A stretch of DNA of 64,000 nt from Pseudomonas sp. AB6 (GTDB lineage: Bacteria; Pseudomonadota; Gammaproteobacteria; Pseudomonadales; Pseudomonadaceae). The position numbers and the translations under genes were made by a program. Where the stretch lies: assembly GCF_034314105.1 (NCBI RefSeq), contig NZ_JAVIWJ010000001.1, positions 2,171,501 to 2,235,500 on the forward strand, in the 5' to 3' direction. Shown here piece by piece: positions 36,770 to 44,920 of the stretch. Position 1 is the stretch's first letter, and every line of letters begins with the position of its first letter. The notes under the pieces were generated by a model that worked only from the letters and a program-made list of their open reading frames with translations, was not told where the DNA came from and did not search any database.

Positions 36770-37567
36770 ATGACAGCGGAAATCGAAAGTCCAGCAGGCG
36801 CACGTCAGCAAAAAGTCCAAGCGGCTGAAGTCGGTGTTGGCATTCTCAAAGCATTGGCTGAGCTGGCGCCTGCGACCTCATTGTCGAAATTGGCTGAGCA
36901 TGTGGGCATGCCGGCGAGCAAGGTTCATCGTTACCTGCAAGCGTTAGTCGCCAGCGGTTTCGCCGAACAAAACGCCGTCACCAACCACTATGGCCTGGGG
37001 CGTGAAGCCTTGCTGGTGGGGCTGGCGGCGCTCGGACAACTGGACGTATTGAAAACCGCTGCGCCGCACCTTTGCGCGTTGCGTGATGACCTCAACGAAA
37101 CCTGCTTTCTCGCGGTATGGGGCAATAAAGGACCCACCGTGGTCTACGTCGAACAGTCCATAGGCGCGGTGACGCTGGTCACCCAGATCGGCTCGGTGCT
37201 GCCACTGCTCAGCTCTTCCACTGGCTTGGTGTTCAACAGTTTTCTACCGGCCAATGAAACAGCGGCGCTGCGTGAGCCGGAGTCAGCCCAACTGAATGCC
37301 CGGCAATTGAAAGACGTCGTAAAACACCTCAAGGACATCCGCAGCACTGGGGTGCATCAGATTCACGGGATGTTGATGGCGGGAGTGAATGCCGTATCGT
37401 CACCGGTTTTCGCCATGGGCAACAAGCTGGCGGGAGTGGTTACAGTGGTGGGATCGGCTTCGGGGTTCAACGGAGAGGCGCAAGATCAGGCCGCGCAGAA
37501 ACTGCTGAAAACTGCCCAGGATATAAGCCTGAGAATGGGTGGCAGTTTTCAGCTTTTAAATCTGTAG
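36770..37567 (+). CDS. hmgR: IclR-family regulator HmgR
   Basis: A 265-residue IclR regulator: winged helix-turn-helix in residues about 20-80 (ILKALAELAPATSLSKLAEH, ASKVHRYLQALVASG) and an effector domain from about 95 (TCFLAVWGNKGPTVVYVEQS). It is divergent from hmgA. In P. putida HmgR represses hmgA-fahA-maiA until homogentisate is present, and the matching operators here support that role. Start chosen at ATG 36770 rather than TTG 36764. It is convergent with hpd. Confidence 0.9.
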   Translation: MTAEIESPAGARQQKVQAAEVGVGILKALAELAPATSLSKLAEHVGMPASKVHRYLQALVASGFAEQNAVTNHYGLGREALLVGLAALGQLDVLKTAAPHLCALRDDLNETCFLAVWGNKGPTVVYVEQSIGAVTLVTQIGSVLPLLSSSTGLVFNSFLPANETAALREPESAQLNARQLKDVVKHLKDIRSTGVHQIHGMLMAGVNAVSSPVFAMGNKLAGVVTVVGSASGFNGEAQDQAAQKLLKTAQDISLRMGGSFQLLNL

Positions 37568-37584
37568 GGTGGTTAGCGTGGGGC

Positions 37585-38673
37585 TTAGTCAGCCGTCAGC
37601 ACCCCACGCCTGACCTGATCGCGCTCAATGGATTCAAACAACGCCTTGAAGTTGCCTTCGCCGAAACCGTCATCGCCTTTGCGCTGGATGAACTCGAAGA
37701 ACACCGGCCCCATCAGGGTTTCCGAGAATATCTGCAACAGCAATCGTCGCTCGCTGCCGTCTGACGAGCCATCGAGCAATATCCCGCGGGCTTGCAATTG
37801 GTCCTGCGGCTCGCCGTGATTTGGCAAACGCCCTTCGAGCATCTCGTAATAGGTACTTGGTGGCGGTGTCATGAAGCGCATGCCGATGGCTTTCAAGGCG
37901 TCCCAGGTTTTAATCAAGTCGTCGGTAAAAAACGCGACATGCTGGATGCCTTCGCCATTGAACTGCATCAAAAACTCTTCGATTTGACCAGCGCCTTTCG
38001 ACGACTCTTCGTTCAACGGGATACGGATCATGCCGTCCGGCGCGCTCATGGCTTTTGAGGTCAGGCCGGTGTACTCGCCTTTGATGTCGAAATAACGAAG
38101 TTCGCGGAAATTGAACAGCTTCTCGTAAAAGTTCGCCCAATACGCCATGCGCCCGCGATACACGTTGTGGGTCAAGTGGTCGATGAACTTCAGGCCGGCG
38201 CCGGCCGGGTGGCGCTCCACGCCTTCGATGAAGTTGAAGTCGATATCGTAAATCGAGGTCCCTTCACCGAAGCGGTCGATCAAGTACAAAGGTGCACCAC
38301 CAATGCCCTTGATCGCCGGTAGCCTCAGTTCCATTGGTCCCGTAGCGATTTCTACCGGTTGAGCGCCCAATTCCAAGGCGCGGCTGTAAGCCTGTTGCGC
38401 ATCCTTGACCCGAAACGCCATGCCGCACACTGACGGGCCATGCTCGGCCGCAAAATAAGACGCGACGCTGTGGGGTTCATTGTTGAGGATGATATTGATC
38501 TCGCCCTGGCGGTACAGCGAAACGTTTTTCGAGCGGTGATTGGCAACCTTGGTGAAGCCCATGATCTGGAACACGGGCTCCAAAACGTTCGGAATCGGCG
38601 AAGCAAACTCGATAAACTCAAAGCCCATAAGGCCCATCGGGTTCTCGTATACATCAGTGTTGAGATCAGCCAT
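37585..38673 (-). CDS. hpd: 4-Hydroxyphenylpyruvate dioxygenase
   Basis: A 362-residue Fe(II) vicinal-oxygen-chelate enzyme that makes homogentisate from 4-hydroxyphenylpyruvate, feeding hmgA. Metal ligands are in [14 protein letters not shown] (His), [12 protein letters not shown] (His) and [20 protein letters not shown] (Glu). Length and [20 protein letters not shown] start agree with P. fluorescens HPPD. ATG 38673 has AAGGAG; an upstream frame to 38739 is not needed. It lies between hmgR and maiA on the minus strand, 141 bp from the maiA stop, and I see no obvious HmgR palindrome before it. Confidence 0.96.
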   Translation of the reverse strand: MADLNTDVYENPMGLMGFEFIEFASPIPNVLEPVFQIMGFTKVANHRSKNVSLYRQGEINIILNNEPHSVASYFAAEHGPSVCGMAFRVKDAQQAYSRALELGAQPVEIATGPMELRLPAIKGIGGAPLYLIDRFGEGTSIYDIDFNFIEGVERHPAGAGLKFIDHLTHNVYRGRMAYWANFYEKLFNFRELRYFDIKGEYTGLTSKAMSAPDGMIRIPLNEESSKGAGQIEEFLMQFNGEGIQHVAFFTDDLIKTWDALKAIGMRFMTPPPSTYYEMLEGRLPNHGEPQDQLQARGILLDGSSDGSERRLLLQIFSETLMGPVFFEFIQRKGDDGFGEGNFKALFESIERDQVRRGVLTAD

Positions 38674-38814
38674 GACATGGCTCCTTGCAGTAGAGAGAAA
38701 AAACAAAAACGAATCGTTCTCTACAAAGGCGGCGCGCAAGAGATGCCGCGTACACTGCGGGCGAGAAAATCGCCGAAAATCAGCTGTAAGCCCAGGACTC
38801 TCATGTTGAATGGA

Positions 38815-39447
38815 TCACTCTGGCTTGTCGGATTGCGCATCGGGGTGCGCAGACTGGAAAGCAGTATGTTGCAACGCCAGGCGCTCGACTCGGCAGATCT
38901 TCGGATAGCCGGTCAAATCGACGTTGAAGCGCCGAGCGGCGTACAGCTGTGGCAGCAAAAATATGTCGGCTAGCCCCGGTTCACCGAAGCAAAACCCCTC
39001 TTCGCCTATAAGCGCTTCGACAGCGCTGAAACCCTCGGTAATCCAGTGGTCGATCCACGCGATCACCTCCGGCTCCGGGCTTCCCGACCCACGCAAGCGC
39101 TTCAACACCGAGACATTGTGCAGCGGATGAATATCACAGCCGATCAGGGCCGCAACGGCCCGTTGTTGCGCGCGCTGGATCAAATTTGCTGGCAACAAGG
39201 GCGGCTGCGGATAGCACTCTTCGAGGTACTCAATGATAGCCGACGACTGAATGATCACTTCGCCGCTGTCCAACCGCAACGCAGGCACCCGACCCTGAGG
39301 ATCAATGGCGAGGTAATCAGGCTTTAGCTGTTCACCGCCGTCGCGGATCAAGTTAACCGCAATCGACTGGTACGTCAGGCCCTTCAGCGCTAAAGCGATT
39401 CGCACTCGATAACTCGAGGTTGAGCGGTAATAGGTAAATAAGTCCAC
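38815..39447 (-). CDS. maiA: Maleylacetoacetate isomerase (glutathione-dependent)
   Basis: A 210-residue zeta-class glutathione transferase that converts maleylacetoacetate to fumarylacetoacetate between HmgA and FahA. The family start LFTYYRSTSSYRVRIALALKGL contains the catalytic-type SSYR; GRVPAL and SSAIIEYLEE (GSH site) follow. I place the start at GTG 39447, which gives VDLFTYYRS as in other MaiA proteins. The long in-frame extension to 39762 crosses the operator and is unlikely. A double palindrome lies 34 bp upstream. Confidence 0.9.
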   Translation of the reverse strand: MDLFTYYRSTSSYRVRIALALKGLTYQSIAVNLIRDGGEQLKPDYLAIDPQGRVPALRLDSGEVIIQSSAIIEYLEECYPQPPLLPANLIQRAQQRAVAALIGCDIHPLHNVSVLKRLRGSGSPEPEVIAWIDHWITEGFSAVEALIGEEGFCFGEPGLADIFLLPQLYAARRFNVDLTGYPKICRVERLALQHTAFQSAHPDAQSDKPE

Positions 39448-39480
39448 GGGGCGGCCTGCTTCGTTGCACGTTTTTATGTT

Positions 39481-39505
39481 CGTAATTTGATTACGCAATG
39501 CGTAA
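39481..39505. promoter_or_regulatory. HmgR-type double operator upstream of maiA
   Basis: CGTAATTTGATTACG and TTACGCAATGCGTAA (perfect 15-bp palindrome) start 10 bp apart, the same layout as upstream of hmgA. It indicates that maiA, though separate from hmgA-fahA, is in the same regulon. Confidence 0.7.
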
Positions 39506-39571
39506 GTTGATGGAGACAAGGGGGTGATGTCAAGTTGGGAGAATACTGACCCACCCCGGAAGCGTCGCCAA

Positions 39572-40333
39572 TCACGTCCACCCCTCCAACCGCAACGTCG
39601 AGCGCACCAAGCGATCTTCCTCGTTCTCGATTTCCTTGAGGTTCTCGCTGATGCTTTGAATGTGCGCAATCGCCGCCTTGCGCGCTTGCTCGGGAAGCCT
39701 TCCTGTAACCGCGTTATAAAGTCGCGCATGCTGGCGGTCGATTTGGCGCTTCTGCGGCTCACGGTGGTACAGATTGTTGACCGAAGCGAACACCGTATTG
39801 AGTAGCAGGTCCGTCAGCGAGCGCAGGGTCTGGACCAGCACCGGGTTATGCGACGCTTCACAAATTGCCAGGTGAAACGCATGATCCAGTCGCGCATGCC
39901 CCGATGCCTCCAGCGGTTGGCCGTGGGCCGCGATCAACGCTTCGTAGCTACGGGTGATCAACACAAAATCGGCGTCGGTGCCGCGCAAGGCTGCCAAGCG
40001 TGCGGACTCCCCTTCCAGCAGGCTGCGCACTTCAAACAGGTCGTACAGCGTGCGCGGCTGCGAACCGAACAGGTGCATCAGCGGCGACGTGGCGGTATGG
40101 CCCGACAGCTGCGCGACGAACGAACCTTTACCCTGCTCTGTGTCAATAATCCCCCGCGCGCGGAGCAACTTCAGGCCTTCACGCAGCGCCGTGCGAGACA
40201 CGCCAAGCTTCTCCGTCAAACGCCGCTCGGACGGCAAAATCTGCCCGGTTTTCAACACGCCGTCGACGATCAAGCGTTCGATACGCTCGCACACAACATC
40301 GGCCACCTGCGGCGCACGTGGTACAGAAGACAT
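39572..40333 (-). CDS. glcC: FadR-type GntR regulator of the glycolate operon (GlcC)
   Basis: A 253-residue GntR-superfamily regulator: winged helix-turn-helix at about 10-75 (ILPSERRLTEKLGVSRTALR, ARGIIDTEQGKGSF) and an FCD effector domain from about 95 with the metal-binding type DHAFHLAICEASHN. It is divergent from glcD, 241 bp away, and two TGGTnnnACCA sites lie between them, so it very likely controls glcDEFGB in response to glycolate. ATG 40333 is preferred over TTG 40339. It is a close relative of LldR and PdhR. Confidence 0.88.
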   Translation of the reverse strand: MSSVPRAPQVADVVCERIERLIVDGVLKTGQILPSERRLTEKLGVSRTALREGLKLLRARGIIDTEQGKGSFVAQLSGHTATSPLMHLFGSQPRTLYDLFEVRSLLEGESARLAALRGTDADFVLITRSYEALIAAHGQPLEASGHARLDHAFHLAICEASHNPVLVQTLRSLTDLLLNTVFASVNNLYHREPQKRQIDRQHARLYNAVTGRLPEQARKAAIAHIQSISENLKEIENEEDRLVRSTLRLEGWT

Positions 40334-40350
40334 ACTCAATCCTGCTCTCC

Positions 40351-40365
40351 ACTGGTATGACCAGT
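40351..40365. promoter_or_regulatory. GlcC operator O1
   Basis: ACTGGTATGACCAGT: a near-perfect palindrome around the TGGTnnnACCA core recognised by FadR-subfamily regulators. It lies 18 bp upstream of the glcC ATG, a site for autoregulation. Confidence 0.75.
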
Positions 40366-40459
40366 CATAAACATCACAACACCTTTATCAATTCAGCAAG
40401 TTAACCACTTGAAAAACAGCATTTTTTTTAATAAACATTGATTCTCCAGTCAAAAAAAC

Positions 40460-40470
40460 TGGTTCGACCA
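40460..40470. promoter_or_regulatory. GlcC operator O2
   Basis: TGGTTCGACCA, an exact TGGTnnnACCA core, 107 bp from O1 and 105 bp before the glcD start codon. It is placed to control the glcD promoter, and the spacing would allow looping with O1 (inference). Confidence 0.65.
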
Positions 40471-40574
40471 CTTCCGTAAGTCATGGACAGTACTGCGCTC
40501 ACAGCCAATGATGCAAGTCAGTGGATCAGCCACACGATCTCCAATAAAAAACAACACAGGGTTGTCAGCCCACC

Positions 40575-42074
40575 ATGAACATTCTCTACGACGAACGCGT
40601 CGACGGTGTATTGCCCCCTTCTGATAAGGCCGGTCTGTACCTGGCATTGCGCGAACAGATGCCAGATTTGGACATTCTCCACCGCGAAGAAGAGCTCAAA
40701 CCTTACGAATGCGACGGTTTGTCTGCGTATCGCACCGTGCCGATGCTAGTGGTCTTACCCCAGCGCATCGAGCAAGTACAGACCCTGCTCAAGTTGTGTC
40801 ACCAACGCCAGGTACCGGTTGTGGCCCGAGGCGCTGGCACAGGATTATCCGGTGGCGCATTGCCGCTGGAAAAAGGCGTATTGCTGGTAATGGCGCGTTT
40901 CAACCAAATTCTTGAAATCAACCCTGCTGCGCGCTTCGCCCGTGTCCAACCCGGCGTGCGCAATCTGGCGATATCTCAAGCGGCGGCACCGTTCGACCTT
41001 TATTACGCGCCAGACCCCTCCTCGCAAATTGCCTGTTCCATTGGCGGCAACGTCGCGGAAAATGCCGGTGGCGTGCACTGCCTAAAATACGGTCTGACCG
41101 TGCACAACCTGCTCAAAGTCGAGATCCTCACGGTCGATGGCGAACGCATGACCCTCGGTTCTGAAGCGTTAGACTCACCGGGCTTTGACCTGCTGGCGCT
41201 GTTTACCGGCTCCGAAGGCATGCTTGGGATCATCACTGAAGTCACGGTTAAATTGCTGCCTAAACCGCAAGTCGCACGCGTGTTATTGGCCGCGTTTGAT
41301 TCGGTGGAAAAAGCCGGCCGGGCGGTAGGCGATATTATTGCAGAAGGCATTATCCCCGGTGGTCTGGAGATGATGGACAACCTGGCGATCCGTGCAGCTG
41401 AAGATTTTATTCATGCTGGTTATCCGGTGGACGCCGAAGCCATCTTGCTGTGCGAACTGGACGGCGTCGAAGCCGACGTGCATGACGATTGCGAGCGGGT
41501 TCGCCGAGTGCTGGAAAACGCCGGTGCCACCGAAGTACGTCTGGCCCGGGATGAAGCCGAACGCGTCAGGTTTTGGGCCGGACGCAAAAATGCCTTCCCG
41601 GCCGTCGGGCGTTTGTCTCCAGATTATTACTGCATGGACGGCACGATTCCGCGCCGTGCATTACCCGGAGTGCTAAAAGGCATCACCGCGCTGTCCGAAG
41701 AATACGGCTTGCGGGTGGCCAACGTGTTTCACGCCGGCGACGGCAATATGCACCCGTTGATTCTGTTCGATGCCAACCAACCCGGCGAGCTAGACCGTGC
41801 CGAAGCGTTGGGTGGCAAAATTCTTGAGCTGTGTGTCAAGGTCGGCGGCAGCATCACAGGTGAACATGGCGTCGGCCGCGAAAAAATCAACCAGATGTGC
41901 GCTCAGTTCAACAGCGACGAGCTGACCCTATTTCATGCGGTGAAAGCGGCGTTTGATCCCAGCGGCCTGCTCAACCCCGGCAAAAATATTCCTACCCTGC
42001 ATCGGTGCGCTGAATTTGGCGCCATGCATGTACACATGGGCAAGTTGCCCTTCCCAGAATTGGAGCGTTTTTAA
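40575..42074 (+). CDS. glcD: Glycolate oxidase subunit GlcD
   Basis: A 499-residue FAD subunit of glycolate oxidase, which oxidises glycolate to glyoxylate and passes electrons to the respiratory chain. FAD-binding (PCMH-type) motif VPVVARGAGTGLSGGALPL near residue 75, the SSQIACSIGGNVAENAGGVH flavin segment, and a C-terminal GEHGVGREK. It is first in glcDEFGB. The final TAATG overlaps glcE. Confidence 0.96.
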   Translation: MNILYDERVDGVLPPSDKAGLYLALREQMPDLDILHREEELKPYECDGLSAYRTVPMLVVLPQRIEQVQTLLKLCHQRQVPVVARGAGTGLSGGALPLEKGVLLVMARFNQILEINPAARFARVQPGVRNLAISQAAAPFDLYYAPDPSSQIACSIGGNVAENAGGVHCLKYGLTVHNLLKVEILTVDGERMTLGSEALDSPGFDLLALFTGSEGMLGIITEVTVKLLPKPQVARVLLAAFDSVEKAGRAVGDIIAEGIIPGGLEMMDNLAIRAAEDFIHAGYPVDAEAILLCELDGVEADVHDDCERVRRVLENAGATEVRLARDEAERVRFWAGRKNAFPAVGRLSPDYYCMDGTIPRRALPGVLKGITALSEEYGLRVANVFHAGDGNMHPLILFDANQPGELDRAEALGGKILELCVKVGGSITGEHGVGREKINQMCAQFNSDELTLFHAVKAAFDPSGLLNPGKNIPTLHRCAEFGAMHVHMGKLPFPELERF

Positions 42075-43165
42075 TGCTCGCTCATAAAGATCACACCCAG
42101 CCTGATCTCGACGCCAGCGCCACGCTGCTGGAGCAAGTCAATCAGGCCTATCAAAATGGCACACCGCTGCGGATTCAGGGCGGTAACAGCAAATCATTTT
42201 TGGGTCGCGAAGTCTTCGGAGAAATTCTCGATACCCGCGCCCATCGCGGTATTGTGACTTACGACCCGACCGAACTGGTGATCACCGCCCGCGCCGGAAC
42301 CCCGCTGCACGAATTGAACGCCGCGCTGGAAGCGGCTGGGCAAATGCTGCCATGCGAACCACCCAGCTTCAGCCAAAACGGCATCGGTGACGCAACGATT
42401 GGCGGCGTGGTGGCGACCGGGCTTTCCGGGCCACGCCGCCCATGGTCGGGTTCAGTGCGTGACTTCGTGCTGGGTACACGGGTGATAACCGGCTTGGGTA
42501 AACATTTGCGCTTTGGTGGCGAAGTGATGAAAAACGTCGCCGGTTATGACCTCTCTCGGCTATTGACCGGTAGCTTTGGCTGCCTTGGCCTGCTGACCGA
42601 AGTGTCGCTGAAAGTTCTGCCAAAGCCGCGAAAATGCATCAGTATCGCCTTGGAAATGGACACTGAACATGCCCTGCGCAGGCTTGCCGAATGGGGCCAG
42701 CAGCCGATTCCGATCAGCGCCGCCAGCCATGACGGTCGTGTATTAAGATTACGACTCGAAGGTGGGGAAGGTTCGGTAGCGGCAGCCCACGATCGCCTCG
42801 GCGGTGAATTGCTCGACACCCAGTACTGGAGCGACCTCAACGAGCAGCGCCTGAGCTTTTTCGATGAAGGTCAAACCTTGTGGCGCCTGTCGCTGCCGAA
42901 CAATACCGGTGCGTTGGCATTGCCCGGAGAACAGTTGGTCGATTGGGGCGGCGCTCAGCGCTGGTTGAAATCCGATGCCGACGCCGAGCACATTCGCGCC
43001 GTCGTCAGTAAACACGGAGGCCATGTGACATGCTTTAGCCACGGCGCCATCGACAGCCCGTTCCAGCCGCTGGCCACGCCTTTGTTGCACTACCATCGCC
43101 AGTTAAAAGCTCAACTCGACCCGAAGGGGATTTTCAATCCGGGCCGAATGTACGCAGAGATCTGA
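42074..43165 (+). CDS. glcE: Glycolate oxidase FAD-binding subunit GlcE
   Basis: A 363-residue second FAD-domain subunit, shorter than GlcD. It shows the PCMH pattern LRIQGGNSKSFLG, TIGGVVATGLSGPRRPWSGS and the C-terminal DPKGIFNPGRMYAEI. It overlaps glcD by one base. GlcD and GlcE together form the flavin core with the iron-sulfur subunit GlcF. Confidence 0.95.
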   Translation: MLAHKDHTQPDLDASATLLEQVNQAYQNGTPLRIQGGNSKSFLGREVFGEILDTRAHRGIVTYDPTELVITARAGTPLHELNAALEAAGQMLPCEPPSFSQNGIGDATIGGVVATGLSGPRRPWSGSVRDFVLGTRVITGLGKHLRFGGEVMKNVAGYDLSRLLTGSFGCLGLLTEVSLKVLPKPRKCISIALEMDTEHALRRLAEWGQQPIPISAASHDGRVLRLRLEGGEGSVAAAHDRLGGELLDTQYWSDLNEQRLSFFDEGQTLWRLSLPNNTGALALPGEQLVDWGGAQRWLKSDADAEHIRAVVSKHGGHVTCFSHGAIDSPFQPLATPLLHYHRQLKAQLDPKGIFNPGRMYAEI

Positions 43166-43167
43166 CC

Positions 43168-44385
43168 ATGCAAACGACATTGAGCGAAAAAGCCAAACAG
43201 CTGTCCCGCGCTGAGGAGGCTGAAAGCATTCTGCGCAGCTGCGTGCATTGCGGTTTTTGCAATGCCACCTGCCCGACGTACCAATTGCTGGGCGATGAAC
43301 TGGACGGCCCACGCGGACGCATTTACTTGATCAAGCAAGTGCTTGAAGGCAATGAGGTCACGGAAAAAACCCAGCTTCACTTGGACCGTTGCCTGTCGTG
43401 CCGCAACTGTGAGAGCACGTGCCCGTCCGGCGTCGATTATCACAACCTGCTGGATATCGGTCGCGCGGTGGTTGATCAGGCGGTGCCCCGCCCGCTTAAT
43501 CAACGGTTGCTGCGCACTGGGTTACGCGCTGTGGTTCCTAATGCGGCGCTGTTTAAAACGCTGATTCAGTTAGGTCGAGCATTCCGTCCGCTAATGCCAA
43601 GCGCCCTGAAAGCCAAACTGCCCAAAGATATCCACCCGGCCCGCCTGCGCCCGGCCCCGCAGCATGCTAGGCGTGTGTTAATGCTCGAAGGCTGCGTGCA
43701 ACCAGGCTTATCGCCTAACACTAACGCCGCCACTGCTCGGGTGCTTGATCGTTTGGGCATTAGCGTTACCCCTATCAGCCAGGCCGGTTGCTGTGGCGCG
43801 GTGGACTACCATTTGGATGCTCAGGATGCTGGCTTGAACCGCGCCCGGCGTAACATCGATGCGTGGTGGCCCGGTATTGAAAATGGCGCCGAAGCCATCG
43901 TTCAAACCGCAAGCGGTTGTGGCGCGTTTGTCAAAGACTACGGCCATTTGCTGCGGGACGACCCAACCTACGCCAGCAAAGCGCAACGCGTCAGCGCGCT
44001 GACCAAAGACCTGGTGGAGGTGCTGCGCGAGGAGCCGCTGGAAAAGCTTGGCGTGAACAGCGATGTGCGCTTGGCGTTTCACTGCCCGTGCACCTTGCAA
44101 CACGCACAAAAGCTCGGTGGCGCGGTTGAAAGCGTGCTGATCCGACTAGGCTTTAACCTGACCGCCGTGCCCGACGGGCATTTGTGTTGCGGCTCATCCG
44201 GCACCTACTCTATTACCCAGCCCGAGTTGTCCAAGCAATTGCGCGACAACAAGATGAACGCGCTGGAAAGCGGCAAGCCGGACGTGATTGTCACTGCTAA
44301 CATCGGCTGCCAGACCCATTTGGACAGCGCCGGCCGAACTCCGGTCAGGCATTGGATTGAACTCGTCGAAGATGCGCTGCATTAA
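43168..44385 (+). CDS. glcF: Glycolate oxidase iron-sulfur subunit GlcF
   Basis: A 405-residue subunit with two 4Fe-4S motifs: CVHCGFCNATCP (about 26-37) and CLSCRNCESTCP. It also has the CCG-domain cysteine-rich segments (QAGCCGAVDYH, HLCCGSSGTYS) of the heterodisulfide-reductase D family. It passes electrons from the flavin subunits to membrane quinone. Starts 2 bp after glcE. Confidence 0.96.
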   Translation: MQTTLSEKAKQLSRAEEAESILRSCVHCGFCNATCPTYQLLGDELDGPRGRIYLIKQVLEGNEVTEKTQLHLDRCLSCRNCESTCPSGVDYHNLLDIGRAVVDQAVPRPLNQRLLRTGLRAVVPNAALFKTLIQLGRAFRPLMPSALKAKLPKDIHPARLRPAPQHARRVLMLEGCVQPGLSPNTNAATARVLDRLGISVTPISQAGCCGAVDYHLDAQDAGLNRARRNIDAWWPGIENGAEAIVQTASGCGAFVKDYGHLLRDDPTYASKAQRVSALTKDLVEVLREEPLEKLGVNSDVRLAFHCPCTLQHAQKLGGAVESVLIRLGFNLTAVPDGHLCCGSSGTYSITQPELSKQLRDNKMNALESGKPDVIVTANIGCQTHLDSAGRTPVRHWIELVEDALH

Positions 44386-44415
44386 TCGACTAATAACGTT
44401 TTATTGGAGAATCAG

Positions 44416-44817
44416 ATGAAAACCAAAGCCGTATTGAGCCAGACCGAAGTTGGCCAGATCCTCGCTGCCGCCCGCGCCGAAGCGCTGAAAAACAACTGGG
44501 CTGTGTCGATCGCCGTGGTTGACGACGGCGGCCATCCTTTGGCCATGGAACGTCTGGACGGCTGCGCGCCCATTGGCGCCTACATCGCGATGGAAAAAGC
44601 CCGCACTTCCGCGCTGGGCCGTCGCGAATCCAAAGGTTATGAAGACATGGTCAACGGTGGCCGCAACGCCTTCCTGTCCGCGCCATTGCTGACGTCTCTC
44701 GAAGGTGGCGTGCCGGTAATCGTTGATGGTCAGGTGATTGGCGCCGTGGGCGTGTCCGGGGTCAAAGCTGACCAGGACGCCCAAGTGGCTAAAGCGGGCG
44801 CAGATTGCCTGAAGTAA
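44416..44817 (+). CDS. glcG: GlcG/HbpS-family protein
   Basis: A 133-residue protein of the GlcG/HbpS family found in glycolate operons, with the start MKTKAVLSQTEVGQILAAAR and family segments VAVVDDGGHPLAMERLDG (read here as IAVVDDGGHPLAMERLD) and IGAVGVSGVKADQDAQVAKA. HbpS relatives bind haem, but a role for GlcG is not established. ATG 44416 has GGAG; the upstream TTG is not needed. It is 30 bp after glcF. Confidence 0.88.
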   Translation: MKTKAVLSQTEVGQILAAARAEALKNNWAVSIAVVDDGGHPLAMERLDGCAPIGAYIAMEKARTSALGRRESKGYEDMVNGGRNAFLSAPLLTSLEGGVPVIVDGQVIGAVGVSGVKADQDAQVAKAGADCLK

Positions 44818-44832
44818 TCATCGTTTAGACCA

Positions 44833-44885
44833 GTAGGTGCTGTGGGCTGCTGCGCAGCTGAACGCAGCACTCGGCGGCCTCCTAC
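44833..44885. repeat. REP-like degenerate palindrome between glcG and glcB
   Basis: Ends GTAGG and CCTAC enclose an imperfect long stem (CTGCG/CGCAG inside). The reverse-complement CCCCTGTAGGAGG edge recalls Pseudomonas REP elements. It may act as an RNA processing or stability element in the glc transcript. Confidence 0.45.
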
Positions 44886-44920
44886 AGGGGTTGCTTACGA
44901 ATTGAATAAGAGAGCCCGAC

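Noticed and set aside
39448..39762. Longer maiA start at 39762
   Set aside because: The extension is Arg/Ser-rich antisense-like sequence overlapping glcC coding DNA and crosses the operator; GTG 39447 gives the conserved start.
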